A stretch of 64,000 nt of DNA from Clostridiales bacterium (GCA_015056365.1 SVGM01000011.1:18887-82886); one strand, 5' to 3'; counted from the stretch's first letter, positions 42,778 to 51,581 are shown. Program-made: numbers and translations. Notes: generated by a model from the letters alone, not told the origin.

Positions 42778-43005
42778 ATGAAATCCGTCAACATCAAACT
42801 TAGTCTTGCGGAGAACGTGAAGTCCTTTGTGAACATCGTCTGCCGCTTCCCCTACGACGTGGATCTGCGCGCGGGTCGTCATGTGGTGGACGCCAAGTCC
42901 ATTCTGGGCATCTTCAGCCTTGACCTGAGCAAGCCCGTCACCATGGAGATCTACGCCGACGAGTGCGACGATCTGCTGGAGGAGCTCAAGCCCTTCATGG
43001 CGTGA
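42778..43005 (+). CDS. HPr-like protein lacking the active-site histidine
   Basis: A 75-residue protein with the HPr fold signature at its centre: DAKSILGIFSLDLSK (~40-54), equivalent to the Ser46 region of HPr. At the position of GLHARPA the sequence is AENVKSFV, so the catalytic His15 and the Arg17 partner are gone. It therefore cannot pass phosphate from enzyme I but keeps the regulatory serine, as in Bacillus Crh. AAGGAGG precedes the ATG. Expressed from its own strong promoter; no PTS genes are nearby. Confidence 0.85.
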   Translation: MKSVNIKLSLAENVKSFVNIVCRFPYDVDLRAGRHVVDAKSILGIFSLDLSKPVTMEIYADECDDLLEELKPFMA

Positions 43006-43157
43006 GGGGAAACTGCCTGTCTGCTGACAGGCAAACTGACCTGAAGCATTTGCCTTGACGGCATGAAACGGAGCGTCGCTGCGCGGCACGGCATCCCTGC
43101 GTGGGAGGCGGCTTGCCCGCTGCGGCGCTTTTTTCGATTGCGAGATGAGGAGGGCGC

Positions 43158-43979
43158 ATGCCTGTAGATTTTTCCCGCACACGGGTATCCGATCTGGAGA
43201 ACCGTCTGCGGCTGTTGTATTGCATCAAGTGGCTGGAGCCTGTGTCCAATGACCAGCTCTGGCCCTTTGTGGCGCAGCTGGAACTGATGGAGTATGTATC
43301 CATGTGCCTGTTCCTGGATGAACTGCGCCAGAGCGGCGCGCTGGCTGAGGGCAGCCATGCCCTCAGCGGCAAGCTGTACCTGACGGCGGAGGGCCATGGC
43401 CAGCTGAACCTGTTTCAGGAGCGGATGCCCCTGAGCGAGCGGGAGCGCATCGACGCGGAAGCCCCGGCCTTTTTGCAGGCGCTCCGGGAGCGTCAGCAGC
43501 TGCGGGTGATGTGGGAACTGGCGGAGGAAGGCCGCCGCGGCCTGCTTTGTACCGTGCGCGACGGCGATCTGCCCACGATGATGCTCCGGCTGATCACCAG
43601 CGACCGCAAGGTAGCCGACAGCGTAGCAGCCCATTTCCGGGATCGTGCGTCCCGGCTTTTACTGATGCTGTATACCCGCGGTCTGATGCTGAATGTGGAG
43701 CAGGCGCAGACCCTAAAGTCCCCGGCGCCGTCGCTGCCTCAAATGAGCAGCGCCGAGGACGCGCTGGCAGCGGTCACGCCGGATCAGGCGTATCTATGCC
43801 CCTATGGCCTCAGGGAACAGCTGGCTGCCATTTGCCTGCCCGGCGGCCAGACCCGGATGCATCTGGCCCTGCTGTTGCCGGGGCGGAGCGAGGCGTTCCA
43901 ATGGGCCCACGCCGCCATGAACGACCCGGACCTGTACAACGATATTCTTGACCTGCTGACCCGGGAGGAAGAGCCGTGA
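43158..43979 (+). CDS. DUF4364-like winged-helix protein
   Basis: A 273-residue cytosolic protein. The first ~75 residues (LENRLRLLYCIKWLEPVSNDQLW, then YVSMCLFLDELRQSGAL and GKLYLTAEGHGQLNLFQERMP) form a winged helix typical of DUF4364, a Clostridia-wide presumed regulator. The remaining ~200 residues are helical and not clearly related to anything; the family is usually about 170-180 residues, so this is a longer member. ATG after GAGGAGG. It overlaps tilS by 4 nt (GTGA), which links it to tRNA modification genes only by position. Confidence 0.75.
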   Translation: MPVDFSRTRVSDLENRLRLLYCIKWLEPVSNDQLWPFVAQLELMEYVSMCLFLDELRQSGALAEGSHALSGKLYLTAEGHGQLNLFQERMPLSERERIDAEAPAFLQALRERQQLRVMWELAEEGRRGLLCTVRDGDLPTMMLRLITSDRKVADSVAAHFRDRASRLLLMLYTRGLMLNVEQAQTLKSPAPSLPQMSSAEDALAAVTPDQAYLCPYGLREQLAAICLPGGQTRMHLALLLPGRSEAFQWAHAAMNDPDLYNDILDLLTREEEP

Positions 43980-45499
43980 GCGCCGCCCGTGTGCTGCAAG
44001 TCCTGCGAGACAGCCTTGCGCTCCGGGATCTGCTAAAGCCGCAGGCTGTCCTGTTGGCGGCTGTCAGCGGCGGAAGCGATAGCATGGCGTTGCTGTACGG
44101 ATTGCACCTTTTGCAAAAGGAAACCGGTTTTTCCCTCAACGCCTGCCATGTACAGCATGGCCTGCGGGGTGCGGATTCCCTTGCCGACGAACAACTGGTC
44201 AGGGAGTGCTGCGCCCGCTGGGAGATTCCACTCACGGTGCATACGGCGCAGCTGGGCGGCGATATCCACCTGCCCGGCATGGAGACCCGTGCCCGTGAGA
44301 GCAGGCGTAAGTTTTTTAGCGAAACCATGCGGCAGCTTGGTGCGCAAGCGCTGCTGCTGGCGCATCATCAGGACGACCAGACGGAAACGGTGCTGATGCA
44401 TCTTTTGCGCGGTGCAGGCGGCAATGGTCTGAGCGGAATGCAGGAAGCTGTGCCCTGCACCGGCGGCAGCATGCTTCGTCCCCTTCTTGGGCTGAGCAAA
44501 ACCGACCTGCGCAATGCCCTGACCGAGTGGAAGGTTCCCTATCGGGAGGACGGCAGCAACCGGGAGGCGCTTACGCCCCGGAATGCCCTGCGTTTGCAGG
44601 TGCTGCCCCTTTTGGAGGAACTATACCCCGGATGCACCGCCCACATGGCCCATACCGCCCGGCTGTTGCGCCGGGACGAGGATGCGCTGGAGAGGCAGGC
44701 CATTCGGCTTGTGCATGAGAACACCCTGTATGTGCCCGGCCTGCATGCTGTCCGAACCGATGCGCTTCGCCAGGCGCACGAGGCTATCGCCATTCGTGCC
44801 CTGCGCCTTTGGTACGCCGAGGGGCTGCGCCGCGCCCAGATCAACCCGGACGAGCGGCAGTTGTCCGCGGAGGTGAGCGATAAGCTGCTGACCTTTGCGC
44901 TGCTGGGCGGCAGAGACATGTCCGACAGCAGTCAGAGCGCATCAGTGCTGAACCTGCCCCATCAGCTTAGGGCGTTCATGGGATCGTGCTGGCTGCATCT
45001 ACAGCGGCAGGATGGCTCGCCGCTGTGCGGGATGCATCAGCAGGAAACGCCCTTGAGCGAGCTGATGAACCCTGCTGTCTCTACCCTTCCCGTCGGAGAA
45101 GCCCCCTTGCCTGGCTGGTGCGGAGACGGCGCTTCTTCCCGGCTGACCATGACGTTGAGCGCAGCCACCCCGGAACTGCCTCCCCAGACCGCCATGACGG
45201 CCTACGTTCCCCTTGAATGGCTGTCCCGCTGCGTGCTCCGTACGCCGTGCCCCGGCGATCAGATCCATCCCTTGGGTGCGCCCGGAAGCAAGCCTTTGCG
45301 CCGCTGGCTCACCGACCGCAAAATCGACGCGCCTTTCCGGCCCTTGCTGCCGGTGGTGGCGCAGGACGATACCATCCTGTGGATTCCCGGGCTGTGCACA
45401 TCCCAGCAGCTGGCCGTTACCCCCGGTCAGCCCTGCCTGTGCCTGATCCTGACCGCTGAACCGCCCTATCTTCCCATCACGACCCGCAAAGGAGACTGA
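43976..45499 (+). CDS. tilS: tRNA(Ile)-lysidine synthase TilS
   Basis: A 507-residue PP-loop ATPase that converts C34 of tRNA-Ile(CAU) to lysidine, changing codon reading from AUG to AUA. The PP-loop is AVSGGSDSMALLYGL (~27-41), followed by CHVQHGLRGADSLADEQ (~57-73), RARESRRKFF (~104) and LLAHHQDDQTETVLMHLLRGAGGNGLSGM (~120-148). A C-terminal TilS domain (~400-500) includes GAPGSKPLRRWLTDRKID. GTG start overlapping the previous stop. hpt follows, the conserved tilS-hpt order; ftsH, which often comes next, is absent. Confidence 0.96.
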   Translation: MSAARVLQVLRDSLALRDLLKPQAVLLAAVSGGSDSMALLYGLHLLQKETGFSLNACHVQHGLRGADSLADEQLVRECCARWEIPLTVHTAQLGGDIHLPGMETRARESRRKFFSETMRQLGAQALLLAHHQDDQTETVLMHLLRGAGGNGLSGMQEAVPCTGGSMLRPLLGLSKTDLRNALTEWKVPYREDGSNREALTPRNALRLQVLPLLEELYPGCTAHMAHTARLLRRDEDALERQAIRLVHENTLYVPGLHAVRTDALRQAHEAIAIRALRLWYAEGLRRAQINPDERQLSAEVSDKLLTFALLGGRDMSDSSQSASVLNLPHQLRAFMGSCWLHLQRQDGSPLCGMHQQETPLSELMNPAVSTLPVGEAPLPGWCGDGASSRLTMTLSAATPELPPQTAMTAYVPLEWLSRCVLRTPCPGDQIHPLGAPGSKPLRRWLTDRKIDAPFRPLLPVVAQDDTILWIPGLCTSQQLAVTPGQPCLCLILTAEPPYLPITTRKGD

Positions 45500-45503
45500 A
45501 ACC

Positions 45504-46061
45504 ATGGATAAGCAATGGAAACTGTACGAGGATCTGGATAGCATTCTGTATACCAGGGAGCAGCTGGCGGAGGCCGTCGCTAAGCTGGGCGAGCGTATCA
45601 CCCGGGATTATCAGGGCAAAAAGCCCGTGATGGTCTGTATCCTCAAGGGAGCCAGCGTGTTCTTCTGCGACCTGATCCGGCAGATCGACCTGCCGGTGGA
45701 GATCGATTTTATGGTGGTGTCCAGCTACGGCAGCGGCACCGCCACCACCGGCGAAGTGAACATCAAGAAGGATCTGGGGCGTCCTGTCAACGGTCGGGAT
45801 GTGATCATCGTGGAGGATATCGTGGATTCGGGCGTTACCCTCAGCTCGCTGAAAAAGTGGATGGACAGCAAGGGCGTTGCCAGCCTGCGCATCTGCTCCC
45901 TGCTGGATAAGCCCGCCCGCCGCCGGGTGCCACTCTCGGTGGACTACTCCTGCTTCGAGATCCCCGACGCTTTCGTGGTGGGCTACGGCCTGGACTACGC
46001 CGAGCGCTACCGCAACCTGCCGGATATCGGTGTGCTGTCTCCCCGGATTTACGAAAAATGA
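45504..46061 (+). CDS. hpt: Hypoxanthine phosphoribosyltransferase
   Basis: A 185-residue type I PRTase converting hypoxanthine/guanine and PRPP to IMP/GMP. The PRPP-binding motif is VIIVEDIVDSGVTLSSL (~99-115); the flexible-loop region VVSSYGSGTATTGEVNI (~71-87) and the purine-specificity segment SCFEIPDAFVVGYGLDYAERYRNLP (~150-174) are all present. AAGGAG precedes the ATG. Directly after tilS (4-bp gap). A good terminator lies 84 bp downstream. Confidence 0.97.
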   Translation: MDKQWKLYEDLDSILYTREQLAEAVAKLGERITRDYQGKKPVMVCILKGASVFFCDLIRQIDLPVEIDFMVVSSYGSGTATTGEVNIKKDLGRPVNGRDVIIVEDIVDSGVTLSSLKKWMDSKGVASLRICSLLDKPARRRVPLSVDYSCFEIPDAFVVGYGLDYAERYRNLPDIGVLSPRIYEK

Positions 46062-46144
46062 CGGATCTTCCGGTTAAAAAAACCGAACAATTTCATTAAT
46101 AAATTTTTTATTTGTCGGATGTGATGTGTCCGCGCTAAATGCAG

Positions 46145-46179
46145 GCTGCCCCGCGTATGCGGGGCAGTTTTGTGTTTTC
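46145..46179 (+). terminator. Terminator of the tilS-hpt unit
   Basis: CTGCCCCGC/GCGGGGCAG with a GTAT loop followed by TTTTGTGTTTT. Confidence 0.9.
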
Positions 46180-46242
46180 TGGCATGGGCGTCAGTTCGAA
46201 ACAAACGTTGTGTCAAGCCGTTTTTGCTGTGGCTGTATGCAC

Positions 46243-46271
46243 TTGACAGACAGGGGGGATCCATCTATAAT
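46243..46271 (+). promoter_or_regulatory. Consensus sigma-A promoter of the structured RNA/rny leader
   Basis: TTGACA (46243-46248), exactly 17 bp, TATAAT (46266-46271): a full match to the consensus. It is the strongest promoter in the window and has no coding sequence within 360 bp downstream. Confidence 0.9.
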
Positions 46272-46277
46272 GATTAA

Positions 46278-46545
46278 GTCGGCAAATAGGCTTATTGTGA
46301 GTATCAAAAGCCTGCTGTTTTTCAGATATATCCCACGAATTGGCATTGATTGTTGCCGCACGGAGGCGTCTGTGCGGAGTTGTAGCGGTCTTCGCATATT
46401 GTGTATGCCCTCTATGGGGCATTTCAAGGATATAGACAGTGATTGCGCTGTCGGCGGGTCGTGTCGCTTTTTAGCGGTACGCTTGTTAGGCGCATACCCA
46501 TCTCGAGAAACAGCAGCCGGACGAGCTTGGCTCGACGGCTTTTTT
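46278..46545 (+). ncRNA. Candidate structured RNA, about 268 nt (stand-alone RNA or rny leader)
   Basis: The transcript from the consensus promoter ends in an intrinsic terminator and carries no credible ORF. Visible helices: AGGCTT/AAGCCT (46288-46293 with 46308-46313); a long-range 7-bp helix TATATCC/GGATATA (46327-46333 with 46428-46434) enclosing CCGCAC/GTGCGG (46356-46377) and ATGCCC/GGGCAT (46405-46422); GACAG/CTGTC (46435-46452); GGGT/ACCC (46456-46459 with 46496-46499) enclosing CGCT/AGCG (46465-46476). This looks like a folded multi-branch RNA. Signatures of SRP RNA, RNase P RNA, tmRNA and the common riboswitches are not seen; 6S RNA or raiA-type RNA are not excluded. Confidence 0.65.
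46515..46545 (+). terminator. Terminator ending the structured RNA
   Basis: AGCCG-GA-CGAGC pairs with GCTCG-A-CGGCT around TTG, followed by five to six T residues. It lies 88 bp before the rny ATG, so it either ends an independent RNA or attenuates rny. Confidence 0.85.
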
Positions 46546-46633
46546 CCATTGGGAAAAGTCCGTGGCAGGCAGTATGTATTCCCTTTGTAAAAGTGTACAA
46601 CAATAACTATGAAGAAAGGAGCAGTCAAGGTAT

Positions 46634-48175
46634 ATGCAGATCTTGTGGACGATTCTTATCGCCGCCGTAGCCGCCGTAGTTGGCGTCGCAGGCGGATATC
46701 AGTATCGGAAACAGGCCGGCGAAAAACGCATTGGCCGTACCGAGGAATATGCGCGCAATCTGTTGGAAGACGCGCAGCGAAAAGCAGACGAGAAGAAAAA
46801 AGAAACGATTCTGGAAGCCAAAGAAGAGGTTCTCCGCCTTAAGACCGAGCTGGACCGTGAGTGCAAGGAACGCCGCGCCGAAGTGCAGCGAAGCGAACGT
46901 CGCATCCTCCAGCGCGAGGAAACCCTGGACAAGAAACAGGACAACCTGGAATCCCGTGAAGAAAGCATCAGCCAGAAGCAGGCTGAACTGCAGCGCGAGT
47001 GGGAGGAGCTTGAAAAGGGCAAGGAAAAGCAGGTTCAGGAGATGGAGCGCATCGCCGGCATGACGCAGGACGAGGCCTGCCAGATGCTGGTCAGCCGCAT
47101 CCAGAAGGACGCCTATCACTCCGCCGCCGCTATGGTGCGCGAGATTGAGACCCGCGCCCGTGAAGAGGGCGAAAAGAAAGCCCGCAATATTATCGCCCTG
47201 GCCATTCAGAAGTGCGCTGCCGATCACGTGGCTGAAACCACCGTCAGCGTCATCAGCCTGCCCAACGATGATATGAAGGGCCGCATTATCGGCCGCGAGG
47301 GCCGCAACATCCGCTCCCTGGAAACTGCCACTGGCGTTGATCTGATCATCGATGATACCCCCGAGGCCGTCATCGTCAGCGCTTTTGACCCGGTGCGCCG
47401 TGAGATCGCCCGCGTTGCCGTGGAACGTCTCATTATGGACGGCCGCATCCACCCCGCCCGCATCGAGGAAATGGTGGAAAAGGCCCGCAAGGAAGTGGAT
47501 CAGCAGATCCGCGAAGCCGGTGAACAGGCTGTGTTCGAGACGCATCAGCATGGTATTCACCACGAACTGGTCAAGATTCTCGGCCGTCTGCGTTATCGTA
47601 CCTCCTACGGCCAGAACGTGCTGAAGCACTCCATCGAGGTCAGCCATCTGGCCGGTATGATGGCCGCTGAGCTGGGCGCCGACGTGGCGCTGGCCAAGCG
47701 CGCAGGTCTCCTGCACGATATCGGTAAGGGCGTCGACCACGAGGCTGAAGGCACCCACGTGACCCTTGGCGCCGAGCTCGCCCGTAAGTACCGTGAGAGC
47801 CCCGACGTGATCCACGCCATTCTGGCTCACCATAACGACGTGGAACCCCAGACCATCGAAGCCGTGCTGGTTCAGGCCGCAGACGCTATCTCCGCTGCCC
47901 GTCCCGGCGCCCGCCGCGAGAGCCTGGAGAACTACATCAAGCGTCTGGAGAAGCTGGAGGAGATCGCCAACAGCTTCCAGGGCGTTGAAAAGTGCTTCGC
48001 CATTCAGTCCGGCCGCGAGGTGCGCATCATGGTTAAGCCTGAGGACGTCACCGACGAGGGCACCAAGGTGCTGGCCAAGGAAGTGGCTAAGCGTATCGAG
48101 AAGGAACTGGAGTATCCCGGTCAGATCCGCGTCAACGTGATCCGCGAGACCCGTTCCACCGAGTTTGCTAAGTAA
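46634..48175 (+). CDS. rny: Ribonuclease Y
   Basis: A 513-residue membrane-anchored endoribonuclease that initiates mRNA decay in Bacillota. One N-terminal helix (~3-23, [19 protein letters not shown]), a long charged coiled coil (~25-150), a KH domain ([26 protein letters not shown], ~213-238) and an HD domain ([17 protein letters not shown] ~331; [20 protein letters not shown] ~355-374; [10 protein letters not shown]). AAAGGAG lies 12 nt before the ATG, slightly far. Normal length. No other promoter is obvious between the upstream terminator and the gene, so read-through from 46243 may feed it. Confidence 0.97.
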   Translation: MQILWTILIAAVAAVVGVAGGYQYRKQAGEKRIGRTEEYARNLLEDAQRKADEKKKETILEAKEEVLRLKTELDRECKERRAEVQRSERRILQREETLDKKQDNLESREESISQKQAELQREWEELEKGKEKQVQEMERIAGMTQDEACQMLVSRIQKDAYHSAAAMVREIETRAREEGEKKARNIIALAIQKCAADHVAETTVSVISLPNDDMKGRIIGREGRNIRSLETATGVDLIIDDTPEAVIVSAFDPVRREIARVAVERLIMDGRIHPARIEEMVEKARKEVDQQIREAGEQAVFETHQHGIHHELVKILGRLRYRTSYGQNVLKHSIEVSHLAGMMAAELGADVALAKRAGLLHDIGKGVDHEAEGTHVTLGAELARKYRESPDVIHAILAHHNDVEPQTIEAVLVQAADAISAARPGARRESLENYIKRLEKLEEIANSFQGVEKCFAIQSGREVRIMVKPEDVTDEGTKVLAKEVAKRIEKELEYPGQIRVNVIRETRSTEFAK

Positions 48176-48196
48176 CGGTTTTCAAGGGCTCTGTTT

Positions 48197-48239
48197 CAAG
48201 GGCTCTGCCCTTGACCCGGCAGGAGGCAGTGCCTCCTGC
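48197..48239. repeat. Palindromic modules after rny
   Basis: CAAGGGC/GCCCTTG (48197-48213) and GCAGGAGGC/GCCTCCTGC (48219-48239); the second recurs between pheS and pheT at 51539-51559. Confidence 0.75.
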
Positions 48240-49000
48240 ACCTCCGGTTTGCGCCCATTTTATGGGCGCAAGGGAGAGTACAGTCACATATGAACGCTCC
48301 CTCAAACTGCATTGCAGACTGGGGGAGCGTTTTTTGTGTGTGAATATCGAAAAATGAAAGCCTCGAACCGCACAGCGCAGTCCGGGACATATGATATGCT
48401 TGTTTCTCTCTGTGCCCGTGTAGCGGGCACAGAAACGGGTCAAGGGGCAATACCCCTTGCGGGATTCAAGGGCAGAGCCCTTGGGACGTTCCCTCTCCGG
48501 TTTGCGCTCATTTTATGGGCGCAAGGGAGAGTACAGTCACATATGAACGCTCCCTCAAACTGCATTGCAGACTGGGGGAGCGTTTTTTGTGTGTGAATAT
48601 CGAAAAATGAAAGCCTCGAACCGCACAGCGCAGTCCGGGACATATGATATGCTTGTTTCTCTCTGTGCCCGTGTAGCGGGCACAGAAACGGGTCAAGGGG
48701 CAATACCCCTTGCGGGATTCAAGGGCAGAGCCCTTGGGACGTTCCCTCTCCGGTTTGCGCTCATTTTATGGGCGCAAGGGAGGGCGCAGTCACATATGAA
48801 CGATCCCCCAAGCTGCGCTGCAGACTGGGGGATCGTTTTGTGTGACGGGATATTACCAAAGAGAAAGCCCCGAACTGCACAGCGCAGTTCGGGGCATATG
48901 ATATGTTTGTTTCTCTCTGTGCCCGTGTAGCGGGCACAGAAACGGGTCAAGGGGCAATGCCCCTTGCGGGATCCAAGGGCAGAGCCCTTGGCACGTTCCC
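48239..49000. repeat. Three tandem copies of a 253-bp hairpin-rich repeat
   Basis: Anchoring on CCGGTTTGCGC, copies begin at about 48244, 48497 and 48750, giving a constant 253-bp period. Copies 1 and 2 are nearly identical; copy 3 has diverged, often with paired changes that keep stems. Each unit holds a TGCGCYCAT-type stem, a terminator-like CGCTCCC/GGGAGCG hairpin with a T-run (copies 1-2), a CGAACYGC/GCAGTYCG stem, CTGTGCCCG/CGGGCACAG, CAAGGGGC/GCCCCTTG and CCAAGGGC/GCCCTTGG. Frames across it (~60-120 aa, repeated) look like by-products. It separates the converging rny and pheT genes; no gene is supported in 48176-49004. Confidence 0.9.
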
Positions 49001-49004
49001 TCTC

Positions 49005-51395
49005 TTACCCGCGGATAACCGCTTCGTACTTCTCAGCGCAGACCTTCATGACCTTGTCCACGGCCTTCTGCACTTCCTCATCGGTGAGGGTACGGTCGGC
49101 GGCGCGGAAGGTGAGGGAGAAGGCAACGGACTTGTTGCCCTCGCCGATCTGGGCGCCGCGATATACGTCGAACATCTCAATGTTCTCCAGCAGGTTGCCG
49201 GCAGCCTTGCGCATATCGGCCATCAGGGGGCCGACCAGGACGGTTTCCTTCATCACGAGGGCCAGGTCGCGGGTCATGGCGGGGAAGCGGGGCAGAGGCT
49301 TCATTTCGCCCATGGGCTTGCCCATCTCCAAAAGCTGCTGCAGGTTGATCTCGGCGATGACGGCGCGCTTGGGCATGTCGAAGTTTTCACGGACGGTGGG
49401 ATGCACCTCGCCGATGACCGCGAACACCTGACGGCCGCGTACCAGCTTGGCGCAGCGGCCGGGATGATGGTACACTTCACCGCCGGCTTCCACTTCGCAA
49501 TGGATGCCGTAGGCGTGGAGCAGCGCTTCCACAGCAGTACGTACGCTGAAGAAGTCCGCATTCTCGCCGTAGGAGCCCATGCACAGGGTCTGGGTCTCGG
49601 TGGGCAGACCTTCCTCGGTCAGGTTGTGATGATCGAACACGGCGGCCATCTCATAGAGATTGGCGGCTTCGGTGGCATGGTTCATGTTGTAGGAAAGGGT
49701 CTTGCACATGCTGCCCACCAGCGTGGGACGCATGACGGCGGTATCCTCGCCCAGGGGGTTGCGGATGGGCATGGGATCCATGCGCCAGTCGTCGGCAGGA
49801 AGCTCCAGCTTGGCGATCTCCTTCACGCCCACGAAGCTGAAGTTCATGATCTCCAGATAGTTCAGACCTTGCAGGATCTTGCCGATGCGGTTCTTCATGG
49901 CCTTCATGGGGCTGACGCCGCCCTGGGTGGTCAGGCCATGGAGAGGCGTTGCACCGATGTGCTCGTAGCCGTACATGCGCAGGCATTCCTCGCAGATGTC
50001 GGCTTCGCCGTCCAGATCCTCACGGTAGGCGGGCACCTTGGCGACGATCTTGCCGTCTTCCATCGTAGCTTCGAAGAACAGCTTGTTCAGGATGTCCAGC
50101 ATGGCCTGATCGGGAATCTGCACGCCGGCGCGGATGCGGATGCGCTCGGGATCGGCCACGATGGTCTGCTGGGGCTTGGGGCTGGGATACAGGTCGATGC
50201 AGCCGGAGACCACATCGCCGGCGTCCAGCTGATTGATCAGGTGGCAGGCACGGTCGAGGGCTTCCATGACAGTGGCAGCGCAAACGCCACGCTCGAAGCG
50301 GCCACTGGACTCAGTGCGCATGCCGTGGGCACGGCCGGAAAGACGGATGCCGGTGCGGTCGAAGCAGGCACATTCGAACATGACTTCGGTGGTACCCTCG
50401 GTGATCTCGCTCTCCTCGCCGCCCATAATGCCGGCGAAACCGGTGGGGGCTTCCGCATCGCAGATGACCAGATCGCTGACGCGCAGGTCACGCTCCACGC
50501 CGTCCAGGGTGGTCAGCTTTTCGCCCTCAGCAGCCCGGCGCACAATGATCTGACGGCCGCGTACCTTGCTCAGGTCGAAGGCGTGCATGGGATGGCCATA
50601 CTCCAGCATGATATAGTTGGTGATGTCCACGATGTTGTTGATGGAGCGCAGACCGGCGGCGTGCAGGTACTTGCGCATCCACATGGGAGAGGGGGCAATG
50701 CGCACATTCTTGATCACGCGGGCAGCGTAGCGGGGGCAGCCCTCGTAGTCGTCTACACGGACGCTGACTTCATCGTTGATGTTGCCGCCAGCTTCCACCA
50801 CGGTGGTATCGGGCTTCTTGAAGGTGGTGCCCAGCGCAGCGGCGGTCTCGCGAGCGATACCGATGGCGCTGAGGCAGTCGGGACGGTTGGCCAGGATCTC
50901 GAAATCCACGGCGTAGTCGTCAATGCCCAGAATGGGGCGCACATCGCTGCCCACGGGGTAGTCCTCGTTGAAGATGAGCAGGCCTTCGTCGCCCACGCTG
51001 GGGTACAGCTCCTGAGGCACCTTCAGCTCGGTGGCGGCGCAGAGCATACCCTCGGACACCATGCCGCGCAGCTTGCCTTTCTTGATCTTGATGCCGCCGG
51101 GAAGCTTGGAGCCGTCCAGTGCAACGGGCACCAGCACGCCCACTTTTACGTTGGGCGCGCCGCAGACGATGTGCAGGGGTTCTTCGCCGCCTACGTCCAC
51201 GGTGCACTGGTGCAGATGGGTGCCTTCCACGTCCTCGCAGGTCAACACGCGACCCACAACGACCTTTTCCATGCCGCCGGAGACGTCATCCACGCCCTCA
51301 ACGGCCGTACCGGACATGATCATCCGGCTTTCGTATTCCTTGGGAGTGACGGGAATGTCCGCATACTCCCGGATCATATTCATTGCAAGTTTCAC
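49005..51395 (-). CDS. pheT: Phenylalanyl-tRNA synthetase beta subunit
   Basis: A 796-residue beta chain of the (alpha-beta)2 PheRS. N-terminal EMAP-like tRNA-binding domain (~40-150, VLTCEDVEGTHLHQCTVDVGG), B3/B4 editing domain (~205-390, GLRSINNIVDITNYIMLEYGHPMHAFD), B5 (~405-475), catalytic-like core (~480-680) and the C-terminal ferredoxin-like anticodon domain (~700-796, PRFPAMTRDLALVMKETV). GTG start at 51395 after TAGGAGGAAA. It follows pheS after a 197-bp spacer of palindromic modules, longer than the usual few bases. Confidence 0.97.
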   Translation of the reverse strand: MKLAMNMIREYADIPVTPKEYESRMIMSGTAVEGVDDVSGGMEKVVVGRVLTCEDVEGTHLHQCTVDVGGEEPLHIVCGAPNVKVGVLVPVALDGSKLPGGIKIKKGKLRGMVSEGMLCAATELKVPQELYPSVGDEGLLIFNEDYPVGSDVRPILGIDDYAVDFEILANRPDCLSAIGIARETAAALGTTFKKPDTTVVEAGGNINDEVSVRVDDYEGCPRYAARVIKNVRIAPSPMWMRKYLHAAGLRSINNIVDITNYIMLEYGHPMHAFDLSKVRGRQIIVRRAAEGEKLTTLDGVERDLRVSDLVICDAEAPTGFAGIMGGEESEITEGTTEVMFECACFDRTGIRLSGRAHGMRTESSGRFERGVCAATVMEALDRACHLINQLDAGDVVSGCIDLYPSPKPQQTIVADPERIRIRAGVQIPDQAMLDILNKLFFEATMEDGKIVAKVPAYREDLDGEADICEECLRMYGYEHIGATPLHGLTTQGGVSPMKAMKNRIGKILQGLNYLEIMNFSFVGVKEIAKLELPADDWRMDPMPIRNPLGEDTAVMRPTLVGSMCKTLSYNMNHATEAANLYEMAAVFDHHNLTEEGLPTETQTLCMGSYGENADFFSVRTAVEALLHAYGIHCEVEAGGEVYHHPGRCAKLVRGRQVFAVIGEVHPTVRENFDMPKRAVIAEINLQQLLEMGKPMGEMKPLPRFPAMTRDLALVMKETVLVGPLMADMRKAAGNLLENIEMFDVYRGAQIGEGNKSVAFSLTFRAADRTLTDEEVQKAVDKVMKVCAEKYEAVIRG

Positions 51396-51507
51396 AGGAA
51401 TTTCCTCCTATATGGATTTGCAGATTGCGTTTTGAAGATGGGTTGGCTGACAAATTGTAAGGAGCCAACCTTTCAGGCTCCAACCCAGCCATCGATCATC
51501 CCTCACC

Positions 51508-51581
51508 TGCGCTCATGCAATGAGCGCAGACTGGAGGTGCAGGAGGCACTGCCTCCTGCCGGGGTGTGGGGCGGAGCCCCA
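51508..51581. repeat. Palindromic modules between pheS and pheT
   Basis: TGCGCTCAT/ATGAGCGCA (51508-51528), GCAGGAGGC/GCCTCCTGC (51539-51559) and TGGGGC/GCCCCA (51567-51581). These match modules after rny and at 19297. They lie within an otherwise co-transcribed operon, in the transcribed spacer. Confidence 0.8.

Noticed and set aside
46278..46545. SRP RNA, RNase P RNA or tmRNA
   Set aside because: The conserved GGAAG-type SRP tetraloop region, RNase P core elements and a tRNA-like end with tag ORF are not seen.
46126..46628. Open frames of 145-154 codons across the structured RNA region
   Set aside because: No ribosome site, atypical composition, and they cross a terminator or a consensus promoter; an RNA is the better reading.
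48190..48950. Repeated 84-94-codon frames on both strands of the 253-bp repeats
   Set aside because: They repeat because the DNA repeats, have no ribosome sites, and are unlike any protein.
48239..49000. CRISPR array
   Set aside because: Repeats are 253 bp, directly contiguous and have no spacers; no cas genes are near.
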